The notes beneath the pieces were generated by a model. The model had not been told where the DNA came from. It saw only the letters and a list, made by a program, of their open reading frames with translations, and ran no database searches. From contig JABLXC010000001.1 of assembly GCA_013178185.1 (NCBI GenBank), positions 62,001 to 126,000 of the forward strand: 64,000 nt of DNA, read 5' to 3'. Positions 1-8,125 of the stretch are shown here, piece by piece. The position numbers and the translations under genes are program-made. The first letter of the stretch is position 1. Every line of letters starts with the position of its first letter. Source of the stretch: Anaerolineae bacterium. GTDB lineage: Bacteria; Chloroflexota; Anaerolineae; Anaerolineales; Anaerolineaceae.

Positions 1-277
1 GCAGCTCTCCCACGGCGTCGAACAGGATCGAAGCGCCAAAGGCGTACCATGCCAGCGCGAGCCGCATTGACTGTTTTTGCGATTGTCGGGCCGCGATCAG
101 TAGCGCCAGGGTTGTCAGGATTGTAAAGATGGGATAGACCAGGTCGCTGGCGGTAATACGCGTTCGTTCGGTGTTGATTTGCGTCACCATCGCCTGAACG
201 GCAACCAATCCCAGAAAAAGGATCGTAATGTTTCTGGAAAAGATTGAAGCTGTCGGCGAGGTTTTGATGGTTGCCAT
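1..277 (-). CDS. Membrane protein, N-terminal fragment (cut by window edge)
   Basis: Reading leftwards from an ATG at 277, the frame is open to base 1 and gives 92 residues. Three hydrophobic stretches are visible (about residues 14-28, 44-60 and 73-88) separated by short charged loops, so this is the membrane-embedded N-terminus of a larger protein. A TATAAT box on the minus strand at 352-347 sits a plausible distance upstream. Such N-terminal helix bundles often precede PAS, GGDEF or kinase modules in this kind of genome, but no such domain is inside the window and I assign no function. The gene is incomplete only because of the window edge. Confidence 0.6.
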   Translation of the reverse strand, partial: MATIKTSPTASIFSRNITILFLGLVAVQAMVTQINTERTRITASDLVYPIFTILTTLALLIAARQSQKQSMRLALAWYAFGASILFDAVGEL

Positions 278-605
278 GTGCGTTGTGACTCGAACGGCTA
301 GGGAGTTGAGGATCGGGGCGTAATTCCCAATTGCAATCCATCCGCTATTATACGAAGAATAAAAGAGGGTGTAGCATTACAAATTCATTACAATGTACAA
401 ATTTAATAAAAACTTATCAGGTTCTCATCACCTGGCGGCTGCTCCAGATTCGGTGAAGGGGGGAGAAATTTCTCGTCTTGCACAAAAAGCAGGTGAAGGC
501 GACTGCCTGTCCCCGGACGCGACGCATACAACCAGTTTATGCGAAGCCCGTCCAGAACGAAGGGGTAAAACGCCCAAAATCCCAGATTGGCAAAGACCTG
601 CCTGG
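278..605. other. Intergenic stretch without a supported gene
   Basis: This 328-base gap separates the truncated membrane protein from the DUF5946 gene. Bases 345-415 are A/T-rich and hold a minus-strand TATAAT (352-347) likely serving the leftward gene. A perfect 12-base palindrome (GAGAAATTTCTC) lies at 463-474. A plus-strand reading frame starting at 393 runs into the DUF5946 gene on the other strand and has no protein-like character, so I do not call it. I see nothing else. Confidence 0.5.
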
Positions 606-1061
606 CTATTTTGGATCTGGCAGCAATGGTCGCATTTCAGAAAGCGTTATGCTGGCCCATTGCCGGACGAGCTTCCGGTAACTCTCTGAGTCCTGATATT
701 GCAGCGCAACATCCAGGATGGTCATTGACCAGGGAATTTTCTCCTGCGGTTTGTCCTCTTTCCGCCGGGCGACGCGCCAGGTGTGCCTGTCTTGTCTGGT
801 TTCCTTTGCCGCCTTCTGGCGAATTTGTTCGGCCGGAATCCCCTTTTCGAGATGATCGCGAAGTTGTTGTTCGATCCACACCAGGGCATCATCGCTGTAT
901 TGCCCATGCTGGATCATATAGCACGCCACGGTGAGCAGATGAACTTCGCCATAAGCCGCGTCGGTGAATTCTAGAGCAAGAAAATCGTCGAAGACCGTTT
1001 CGCAGGTCAGGTTATTTTGGTAGACAGCCCCACATCCAGCGCAGGTATCGGTTGGCATCAC
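606..1061 (-). CDS. DUF5946 family protein
   Basis: A 151-residue soluble protein that opens with a CxxC pair (C7, C10) and a further Cys at about residue 20, followed by an acidic and aromatic core with a 'YGEVHLLTVACYMIQH' segment. This combination is typical of the DUF5946 family seen in Chloroflexota and Actinobacteria, whose function is unknown. The N-terminal Cys pair could bind zinc, but with so few ligands this is only a suggestion. Two ATGs are adjacent at the start, and either may be used. The gene stands alone between the truncated membrane protein and the O-acetylation pair. Confidence 0.7.
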   Translation of the reverse strand: MMPTDTCAGCGAVYQNNLTCETVFDDFLALEFTDAAYGEVHLLTVACYMIQHGQYSDDALVWIEQQLRDHLEKGIPAEQIRQKAAKETRQDRHTWRVARRKEDKPQEKIPWSMTILDVALQYQDSESYRKLVRQWASITLSEMRPLLPDPK

Positions 1062-1138
1062 CTTCTCCTGGATTAATACACAAGGTCTCTATTCAGAATT
1101 ATCCCCAGGCTCTCCCATAGCTTAAGGATTGTTTACGC

Positions 1139-2236
1139 TTAAGGGACGATCTCTTTCAGGTGGTGCAGGTAGCGCTCGGCCAGTTCGTAAAGGACCAGAT
1201 CCGGCTGCTCGCGCTCGATCAGTTCCCAATCAATTTGAAAAGACCAGGGATACACTGCCCGGCTGAAGCGTTCAGAAAGGAAAGGCTCCAGACTGTTAGC
1301 AAAAGAATCGCGAAAGATCACTGCCCGCGGCAGGCTGGCGTCATCCACTTCGCTGATCGTGATCACCCGGTCAACCTTTTCCAAAAAGCGCGCTCTTGGG
1401 AGAGAAAGCGGCTCCAGTTGTAAGGTGGGCTCGGAGAACAGCGGATCGGTCAGCAGCAAACGCGCCAGGTCGCCGCTGATGGTCTCATTTTCTGTCCGGT
1501 AGGTTTCCAATACTGGTGATTGCAATTGCGGGAAATCTTTCTGAAGGGCTTTAAAAATCTCTGCGCTGGCGTAATAAGCGCCGTAGTCATTCCAGTGCGT
1601 ATCGGTGCGGTAGTAAAGCTGGCGCTGCGTTTTGTTCGCCAGCAAGACAGGCCGTACATCCAGGATCTTGACCGGGCTGTTGTTTTCCTCTAAGTAAGCC
1701 AGCAATTGGTCGAGCCGCGATTGCTTTCCGATCTTTGGGATCTCTGGCGGCAGCATTTCGGGGTAAATAGTCTCTTTGTTGGGCGCAGGCGCCACGAGGA
1801 AGGCAATCCCCTGCGCCGCCAGCCGCTCTTGTACGGCGGATAATTTTTCTTCGATTTGCTCAAGATCGGCGCGGCTGAAGGGGTGGGCGTTCTGGTAATC
1901 GTCTAGGTTGCCTTCCCCGGTCCAGAAGAGCCAGTCTTCCTGGCCGCGCAGCACATTGGGAAAAACACGCGCTTGGAAGATATTCAATAAGGCTTCGTTA
2001 TAAAGCTGCACGCGCCGCCAGCGGCCTTCATAGTGGTCATTGTAGCGGCGTTCGTATTCGGGCGGCAAGAACAGGGCAACTCGCGCGGCTGCCAGCAGCG
2101 GGAATTTTGAAAATGTGGGGCTGGGCGGTGGCAGAGCGTCTTGCAACGACGGCAGGCCGTTGCGCAGTGGCAGCGCCAGCGTTGCCAGAAAAACCGCTGC
2201 AAAGAGGGTGTTCTTCCAGGTCTCCCAGCGTTTCAT
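1139..2236 (-). CDS. AlgJ/AlgX-like SGNH-type O-acetyltransferase, membrane anchored
   Basis: A 365-residue protein with one N-terminal hydrophobic anchor (about 10-25) and an extracytoplasmic SGNH-like domain. The DTHW motif (D212, H214) and the 'FRDSF' motif with S311 match the catalytic Asp/His and Ser of the alginate O-acetyltransferases AlgJ and AlgX. It begins 2 bases after the stop of the MBOAT gene, so the two are cotranscribed and almost certainly act together: the MBOAT protein moves an acetyl group across the membrane and this protein places it on an extracellular glycan. The polymer acetylated here is unknown, because no alginate polymerase genes are in the window. Confidence 0.85.
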   Translation of the reverse strand: MKRWETWKNTLFAAVFLATLALPLRNGLPSLQDALPPPSPTFSKFPLLAAARVALFLPPEYERRYNDHYEGRWRRVQLYNEALLNIFQARVFPNVLRGQEDWLFWTGEGNLDDYQNAHPFSRADLEQIEEKLSAVQERLAAQGIAFLVAPAPNKETIYPEMLPPEIPKIGKQSRLDQLLAYLEENNSPVKILDVRPVLLANKTQRQLYYRTDTHWNDYGAYYASAEIFKALQKDFPQLQSPVLETYRTENETISGDLARLLLTDPLFSEPTLQLEPLSLPRARFLEKVDRVITISEVDDASLPRAVIFRDSFANSLEPFLSERFSRAVYPWSFQIDWELIEREQPDLVLYELAERYLHHLKEIVP

Positions 2237-2238
2237 TT

Positions 2239-3690
2239 CTAAAAGCCCCCATAGATGTAAGGCTGGTAGTTAGAGCCTGCCAGCGCGATCAGGCTGACCC
2301 ATAACAACCCGATCCGTCCCGCATCCATCGCGACCCCCAGCCCTGCAGACCATGCCCCTGAAAGTCTTTTCTCCAAAGGTCTGAAGACCCCCTGAAGAGG
2401 CAGCGCCAAAGCCGCCCCCGCCGCCAGCGCCAGCCAGAAGGGTCCCTCCAGCGGCGGCAGGATGGAATACGGCAACAGCCCATTCCCGGTCGGGAACCCC
2501 GCCAGCGTGCGCAGGTAACGCAGTGCGTAGAGCAGGCTCGGAGAACGAAAGAGCACCCAGCCGGTCAACACGACCAGCAGCGCATAGAGATGTTGCAGGG
2601 GTGGCCAAAAGCTCCTCAGCTTCTTGCCGATTGGGGTGTTCTCGAAGGCAATTGCCAACCCGTGCAACCCACCCCATAAAAGGAAATTGACGGACGCGCC
2701 ATGCCAAAGCCCGGTTAAGAGGAACACAATCAAGATATTGGCCGCCTGCCGCAGGCCTCCGGCGCCGCGCCGTTTCCGTTCCAGCGGATAGAAGACATAA
2801 TCACGAAACCAGCTTGAAAGCGTGATGTGCCAGCGCCTCCAGAACTCCGAGATGCTGCGAGAGAGATAAGGGTGGTTGAAGTTCTCTGGAAAGCGCAAGC
2901 CGAACATTTGCCCCATCCCGATCGCCATATCGGTGTAACCGGAAAAGTCATGGTAGATTTGCAGCGCATACGCCAGCAACGCCAGCCAGGCCATGCCGGT
3001 GGTCAGGTTCGGCGAAACCTGGGCAAAGATCCCGCCATCGGTCAGACGCGCCAGTTGGTCTGCAATCAGCGCCTTTTTTGCCAGCCCGGTGATGAAGCGC
3101 CGTGCCCCGCCTGCAACCTGAGCAGCCGTGACAGCCGGGGCCTGCAATTGCGGCGCGATTTCGCGATAGCGCACGATCGGGCCGGCCAGCAATTTGGGGA
3201 AGAGCAGCAGGTAAACCAGGCAGTCCTTCAGGCTGCTGGCGGCATTCTCCGGATTCTTGCGGATATCCAGCAGGTACGCCGTCCCCTGAAAAGCCAGGAA
3301 TGAAAGCCCCATCGGAAAGACGAGCCCTTTTTGCAGATAGGCCGCTGCCGTTTCCGGAATTGCCGACCCCGTCAGGCTGGCAGCCAGGCTTAATATCTGT
3401 GGCCAGTACCGCACGGCAACCTTGAAGAACGCCAGCAACCCGATGTTGGCGGCCACCCCCGCTACCAAAGGCCAGCGCCGTTCCGGCTGTCGCGCCAGCT
3501 TGTGGCCGAGCCAGAAATTCAACGCTACCAGCAGGATGATCATGGGCGCATAAAGCGGGGCTCCCCAGGCGTAAAAGACCAGGCTGGCAGCCAGCAGCAG
3601 CCAGGTGCGTGCCCTTTTCCGGGCCAGCAGAAAAGCGACCAGCGCCACAGGCAGGAAGAAAAACAAGAAAAGGGGAGCGTTGAAAGTCAT
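2239..3690 (-). CDS. MBOAT-family O-acyltransferase (AlgI-like)
   Basis: A 483-residue polytopic membrane protein. It carries the MBOAT signatures: 'YHDFSGYTDMAIG' near 246, 'EFWRRWHITLSSWFRDYV' near 282, and 'GLWHG' with the family's presumed catalytic His at 330. Length and topology fit AlgI, DltB and PatA-like acyl transporters/transferases. The AlgJ/AlgX-like gene starts 2 bases downstream, which points to the two-protein O-acetylation machinery of exopolysaccharides rather than to teichoic acid D-alanylation, for which no dlt genes are present. It is transcribed leftward from a 189-base region shared with the divergent GT39 gene. Confidence 0.88.
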   Translation of the reverse strand: MTFNAPLFLFFFLPVALVAFLLARKRARTWLLLAASLVFYAWGAPLYAPMIILLVALNFWLGHKLARQPERRWPLVAGVAANIGLLAFFKVAVRYWPQILSLAASLTGSAIPETAAAYLQKGLVFPMGLSFLAFQGTAYLLDIRKNPENAASSLKDCLVYLLLFPKLLAGPIVRYREIAPQLQAPAVTAAQVAGGARRFITGLAKKALIADQLARLTDGGIFAQVSPNLTTGMAWLALLAYALQIYHDFSGYTDMAIGMGQMFGLRFPENFNHPYLSRSISEFWRRWHITLSSWFRDYVFYPLERKRRGAGGLRQAANILIVFLLTGLWHGASVNFLLWGGLHGLAIAFENTPIGKKLRSFWPPLQHLYALLVVLTGWVLFRSPSLLYALRYLRTLAGFPTGNGLLPYSILPPLEGPFWLALAAGAALALPLQGVFRPLEKRLSGAWSAGLGVAMDAGRIGLLWVSLIALAGSNYQPYIYGGF

Positions 3691-3859
3691 CGGGAATACG
3701 TGGTCTCCACAAGCTTGCCCGGCGGGTGACTCACTCCGGGTCAGGGGGTAAGGCGCTTTGATCCCACATACCCATTGAGAGGTGCGGGTGGGTTCGAGCC
3801 AGAACTTGTGAAGCCCTAATCGGGCTATGCGGCGCGCGAATTATAACCGATTTGCGCGT

Positions 3860-3865
3860 TATAAT
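3860..3865 (+). promoter_or_regulatory. Putative -10 box of the GT39 operon
   Basis: A perfect TATAAT lies 14 bases before the ATG at 3880, in the divergent region between the MBOAT and GT39 genes. No convincing -35 is seen. The spacing implies a very short leader, with a GGAG four bases before the ATG. Confidence 0.4.
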
Positions 3866-3879
3866 ACCATCACCGGAGC

Positions 3880-5400
3880 ATGACGACTGTGCAGTCTCCT
3901 TCCTTCCTGAAATCAAAAAAATGGCTTCTCTGGCTGGCTTTGGTCTTCCTTTTTGGTCTTGGCCTGGCCATTCGGTTGTACGATCTTACCGACCCGCCGC
4001 TAGATTTTCACGCCACCCGCCAGCTTCACGCCGCCCTGATGGCGCGCGGCATGTATTATGAAAACCGGTTGGATGTCCCTGCCTGGCAGCGCGAGATGGC
4101 CGTCCAGCAGTGGAAGTCCGAAGGTCTGATCGAGCCGCCCATCATGCAACGGCTTTCGGCGCTCACCTATCGCCTGGCCGGTGGCGAATATTTGTGGATC
4201 CCGCGCCTGTACTCCATTTTCTTTTGGATGCTGGGGGGAGCGGCGCTCTTTTTGCTTGCCCGCCGCCTGGCCGGAGATGCTGGCGGGCTGGTTGGATTGG
4301 CTTATTACCTCTTCTTGCCGTTTGGCGGCATTGCAAGCCGTTCTTTTCAACCCGATCCGCTTATGACAGCCCTGATCGTCTGGTGCTTTTGGGGGATGGC
4401 GCGCTGGCTGGAAGCTCGCTCCTGGCGCTTTGCAGTTCTGGCGGGACTGCTGACCGGGCTGGCGGTCTTTGCCAAGGCGGTGGCGGTGTTCTTTGTAGGT
4501 CTGGCGTGGCTGTCGCTGATTTTGTTCGGGTTTGGCCTGCGACGCGCTCTGCGCGACCGGCAGGTCTGGCTGATTGCCTGTTTATCGGTGCTGCCGTACC
4601 TGCTCTTTCACATCTACGGCGTGTTCATCAGTGGACAGTTGCAGTCGCAGTTCAGCCTGCGCTTTTTCCCACAGCTCTGGCTCGACCCGGTCTTTTACCT
4701 GCAATGGAAGGGGATGATTGCTTCTACCCTGATTTTTGAGTGGTTCCTGGTCGGGCTGATCGCCGTTTTCTTAATTGCCAATCCCTCGCTTCGCGCTGGT
4801 TTGCTGGGCGCCTGGGCGGGTTATTTCCTGTACGGCATGGCGCTGCCTTACCACATCTCCACCCACAATTACTACCAGCTCCCGGCCATTCCCCTGGTTG
4901 CTTTGGGGCTGGCTGTTGCGGCCGACATGGCGTTTCGCAATATTCGCGCCCGGCTGTGGCTGGCGGCGCCGGTAATCGCTAGCGTCTTGTTGTTCGCGGT
5001 TCTGGTTTCAGCCTGGGATGTGCGCGTTACATTGAAGCGTGAAGACTGGCGCGGCGAGCCGGCTTTTTGGGCAGCGCTGGGGCAGGAGATCGGGCGGGGC
5101 ACGCCCGCCGTCGGCCTGGTCGAAGATTACGGTTACCGCCTGGCGTATTGGGGCTGGGTGGCCGTACAGCCCTGGAAGACCTCTGGCGACATCAACCTGG
5201 GAGCGCTGGCCGGTCAAGAATATGACTTTGAACGTACTTTCAAAGAGCAAACTGATGGGAAGACCTATTTTATTGTCACCAACATGCACGAGCTGGAAAG
5301 CCAGCCGGAGTTGGAAGCAAAACTGCTGAACAACTATCCCATCGTCGCCCAGACCGGCAATTACTGGATTTTTGATTTGCGTTCGCCGCGCAAACCCTGA
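3880..5400 (+). CDS. GT39/ArnT-like membrane glycosyltransferase
   Basis: A 506-residue protein with an N-terminal transmembrane helix (about 14-31), a first extracytoplasmic loop carrying 'DFHATRQ', at least nine further hydrophobic helices and a soluble C-terminal domain. This is the plan of GT-C enzymes of the ArnT/PMT family, which move sugars from polyprenyl-phosphate donors to lipid or protein acceptors outside the membrane. The acidic residue in the first loop is where the family's catalytic Asp sits. The acceptor and sugar cannot be told. A start at ATG 3880 is favoured by the TATAAT just upstream and a nearby GGAG. Confidence 0.75.
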   Translation: MTTVQSPSFLKSKKWLLWLALVFLFGLGLAIRLYDLTDPPLDFHATRQLHAALMARGMYYENRLDVPAWQREMAVQQWKSEGLIEPPIMQRLSALTYRLAGGEYLWIPRLYSIFFWMLGGAALFLLARRLAGDAGGLVGLAYYLFLPFGGIASRSFQPDPLMTALIVWCFWGMARWLEARSWRFAVLAGLLTGLAVFAKAVAVFFVGLAWLSLILFGFGLRRALRDRQVWLIACLSVLPYLLFHIYGVFISGQLQSQFSLRFFPQLWLDPVFYLQWKGMIASTLIFEWFLVGLIAVFLIANPSLRAGLLGAWAGYFLYGMALPYHISTHNYYQLPAIPLVALGLAVAADMAFRNIRARLWLAAPVIASVLLFAVLVSAWDVRVTLKREDWRGEPAFWAALGQEIGRGTPAVGLVEDYGYRLAYWGWVAVQPWKTSGDINLGALAGQEYDFERTFKEQTDGKTYFIVTNMHELESQPELEAKLLNNYPIVAQTGNYWIFDLRSPRKP

Positions 5401-5486
5401 GCCGCTGAATTTGCTGCAGGCTGGTGCAGCGCGAAAATTTTGATGAGCGCTGGCGATTTCACCCAACTTGTTTCAGGAGAACTACT

Positions 5487-6125
5487 ATGCCTTTATTACT
5501 GGATTCTGCGCTGGTGTTCGAAGCCGAGAAGGCTTGTCGTTGGGGCTGGGTCGAAGGGATCACCACCAATCCGCTCCTGCTGGCCCGCAGCGGCCTTCCC
5601 CCTGCGAAAACCCTGGAGCGACTGGCAGAGTTGACCTCCGGGCCGGTCTTTTACCAGTTGACAGCCTCTCACCTCGAAGAGATGTTGGAAGAAGCCCAAC
5701 GCGCCAGCGTGATTTTGGGCGATCAGCTCGTCCTCAAGATTCTGCCCACCCCCACCGGCTTTCAGGCCGTCGCCCGTCTCTCAGAGAACTTCTCGTGCGC
5801 GGTGACGGCTGTGTTCAGTCCAGCCCAGGCGTTGGCAGCCGAGGCTGCTGGGGCGCGTTTCGTCATCCTGTATTACCACCGCGCTCTGGTCTCTCTTCCG
5901 GAAGGAGAGGGGTGGCGGTTGGTGGAGGACTGCGTGACCGCGCTGGCTGCCAGTGAAACCCACCTGCTTGCCGCTTCCATCAAATCCAGCCAGGAGATGG
6001 TCGCGCTGCGCCGGGCGGGGATCGAATATTTTACCCTGCCGTTTTCGGTGCTCGAATCGTTGCCCAACCATCCTTTGAGTGAGCAGGCTGGCCAAGAATT
6101 TCAGCGCGACGGGGTGGGTCTTTAG
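5487..6125 (+). CDS. Transaldolase / fructose-6-phosphate aldolase-like protein
   Basis: A 212-residue TIM-barrel protein, the usual length for the short transaldolase (FSA/TalC) subfamily. Key features are visible: LDSA with D6, 'TTNP' at 26-29, and K84 in 'LVLKILPT', which matches the Schiff-base lysine of E. coli FSA (K85). It is expected to cleave or form C-C bonds between a dihydroxyacetone unit and an aldehyde phosphate. I chose the ATG at 5487 over an upstream in-frame start at 5424 because it follows 'CAGGAG' at good spacing and starts exactly where the family starts. The stop is directly followed by the GTG of the next gene. Confidence 0.8.
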   Translation: MPLLLDSALVFEAEKACRWGWVEGITTNPLLLARSGLPPAKTLERLAELTSGPVFYQLTASHLEEMLEEAQRASVILGDQLVLKILPTPTGFQAVARLSENFSCAVTAVFSPAQALAAEAAGARFVILYYHRALVSLPEGEGWRLVEDCVTALAASETHLLAASIKSSQEMVALRRAGIEYFTLPFSVLESLPNHPLSEQAGQEFQRDGVGL

Positions 6126-6527
6126 GTGGATGTGCCTGTGCCTACCTGGCTGAACTCGCTCAAACAACGCGCCCGCCAGTTAAAGCGGGAAGCCCTGGCG
6201 CTCTGGTTTGCTTATCGGGACCCCCGCCTGCCGTGGGGAACCCGCTTGTTTGCTGCTTATGTTGTGGCACGCACGTTTAGCCCCATTGACCTGATCCCGG
6301 ATTTTATCCCCCTGCTTGGATACCTGGACGACCTGGTTCTGACCCCGCTGGGGATTGCCATCGCGCTCAAATTGATCCCGCCGCAGGTGATGGCTGATGC
6401 CCGCGCCCGGGCCGACCTGGCGCTTCTTGATAGCAAGCCGCATTCCTGGCTTTTTGCCCTGCCGGTCATTGTCATTTGGCTGGCGCTGCTGGCCGTGGCC
6501 GTCCGTTTGTTTTTCCTGTTTGATTAA
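6126..6527 (+). CDS. DUF1232 (YkvA-like) membrane protein
   Basis: A 133-residue protein with the DUF1232 core 'SPIDLIPDFIPLLGYLDD' at 52-69 and a second hydrophobic helix near the C-terminus (about 110-131). The GTG start falls on the base after the aldolase stop, so translation is probably coupled. The family has no established function; members are small inner-membrane proteins. The neighbour relation to the aldolase gives no clear clue. Confidence 0.75.
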   Translation: MDVPVPTWLNSLKQRARQLKREALALWFAYRDPRLPWGTRLFAAYVVARTFSPIDLIPDFIPLLGYLDDLVLTPLGIAIALKLIPPQVMADARARADLALLDSKPHSWLFALPVIVIWLALLAVAVRLFFLFD

Positions 6528-6699
6528 CAATGTTTGCTGGCAGCGCCGGGATTCAGGCCTGTTGACTGTAATTGTCGCGTTCGCCTGTGTTTCATCCTTC
6601 CCCATGCTTTCCGTCACTATGCTTCCCTTGCTTTTCTGCTGTATTATTAGAATTGAAAACTGATCGGACCAAAACCCTCTTTCAAAGTGGAGGAGCGCT

Positions 6700-7965
6700 A
6701 TGCCTTCTTTAAACGATATTCTGGCTGTGATCTTAGGCGGCGGTCGCGGGACGCGTTTATTCCCGCTCACCCAGCAGCGTTCAAAACCGGCGGTCCCAAT
6801 TGCCGGCAAATATCGTCTCATTGACATTCCACTTAGCAACTGTATCAACTCTGGAATTTACCGCGTGGCCGTCCTGACTCAGTTTAACTCCGTATCGTTG
6901 CACCGTCATATCTCCCGCACCTACCAGTTCGACGCTTTTCATCTCGGCTGGGTGCAAATCTGGGCTGCCGAACAGACTATGGAGAACACCGATTGGTACC
7001 AGGGCACCGCCGACGCAGTCCGCAAGCAGATGTTCGAGATCCGTTCGACGGGCGCGAAATATGTACTCGTCCTGGCTGGCGACCATCTCTACCGCATGGA
7101 CTATTCACAGATGGCTGCTTTTCATTGGGAGAATAACGCCGATATCACCGTCGCCGTGCAGCCGGTGGCCGCCAGCGACGCCGCCCGCTTTGGCATCCTC
7201 AAGCGCAATTCCAATCACCGCATCATCAGCTTTGCGGAAAAGCCAAGAGATCCCGATGTGCTTGCCAGCCTGGTCAGCCGAGACGACCCGGAACGCCCTT
7301 ACCTTGGCTCGATGGGCATTTATATGTTTCGGACTGAGGTGCTCTTTGACCTGTTGAATGATCGGAACTTTCAAGATTTTGGCGCCCATGTCATCCCGCA
7401 GGCCATTCAGAGCCACACCGTATACGGCTTCGATTTTGACGATTATTGGGAGGACATCGGGACCATCCGGTCTTTTTATGACACCAACCTGATGCTCACC
7501 CTGCTCAATTCGCCTTTTAACTTCTATGACGCCGAAAACCCCATCTATACCAGCGCCCGCTATCTCCCTGGCTCGATTGTCGAGCGCAGCGTGCTGGAAA
7601 ATGTGCTGTTGGCGGAAGGCTGCCGGATTATGGATTCGCACATCCGCCATTCGGTCGTCGGGGTGCGCAGCCAGATCCGCAGCGGGGTGGAATTGGTTGA
7701 TTCAATTCTGATGGGCTCCGATTATTATGATCGAACAAGCAAAACCTGGGAGGCGTCGGAAATCCCGATGGGAATTGGATCAAATAGCTTTATCCAAGGC
7801 GCCATTATTGATAAGAACGCCAGCGTCGGGAAAAATGTCGTCATTCGTCCATTCCCGCGTGGGGTAGACCTGGATGGGGGGAACTGGTTTGTGCGCGATG
7901 GCATTGTGGTGATCCCCAAGAATGCCGTCCTGGAGGACGGACTCCAAATCGGCCCCGAAACTTAG
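6700..7965 (+). CDS. glgC: Glucose-1-phosphate adenylyltransferase
   Basis: A 421-residue enzyme making ADP-glucose from glucose-1-phosphate and ATP, the committed step of glycogen synthesis. The N-terminal nucleotidyltransferase domain shows 'GGGRGTRLFPLT' and 'KPAVPIAGKYRLIDIPLSNC'; 'AGDHLYRMDY' and 'YWEDIGTI' follow, and a C-terminal left-handed beta-helix region ends the protein. The length matches bacterial and plant-type GlgC. A GTGGAGGAG ribosome binding site precedes the ATG. No other glycogen gene is in the window. Confidence 0.95.
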   Translation: MPSLNDILAVILGGGRGTRLFPLTQQRSKPAVPIAGKYRLIDIPLSNCINSGIYRVAVLTQFNSVSLHRHISRTYQFDAFHLGWVQIWAAEQTMENTDWYQGTADAVRKQMFEIRSTGAKYVLVLAGDHLYRMDYSQMAAFHWENNADITVAVQPVAASDAARFGILKRNSNHRIISFAEKPRDPDVLASLVSRDDPERPYLGSMGIYMFRTEVLFDLLNDRNFQDFGAHVIPQAIQSHTVYGFDFDDYWEDIGTIRSFYDTNLMLTLLNSPFNFYDAENPIYTSARYLPGSIVERSVLENVLLAEGCRIMDSHIRHSVVGVRSQIRSGVELVDSILMGSDYYDRTSKTWEASEIPMGIGSNSFIQGAIIDKNASVGKNVVIRPFPRGVDLDGGNWFVRDGIVVIPKNAVLEDGLQIGPET

Positions 7966-8125
7966 CCCGGATATGTGGGTTTTATCACTGCGGGTTGAAC
8001 TGCTGTCGCGAGATGAGTTTTGGCAAAAGTGATGACAGCAGATTGATTCCATTGGTAAAATTAGGCGTTTCGATTAAAGCGCGCGAGAAACCTTTGCAGA
8101 AAGTCGCAGAATCGTGGAGGAAAGC

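Noticed and set aside
393-689. 98-residue plus-strand reading frame
   Set aside because: It overlaps the DUF5946 gene on the other strand, has no ribosome site and reads like shadow sequence rich in Arg, Pro and Trp.
2948-3712. 254-residue minus frame inside the MBOAT gene
   Set aside because: It is a second frame of a high-G+C gene; the MBOAT frame has all the family motifs.
3731-3850. tRNA-like GGTTCGAGCC in the divergent region
   Set aside because: No acceptor or anticodon stem can be formed around it.
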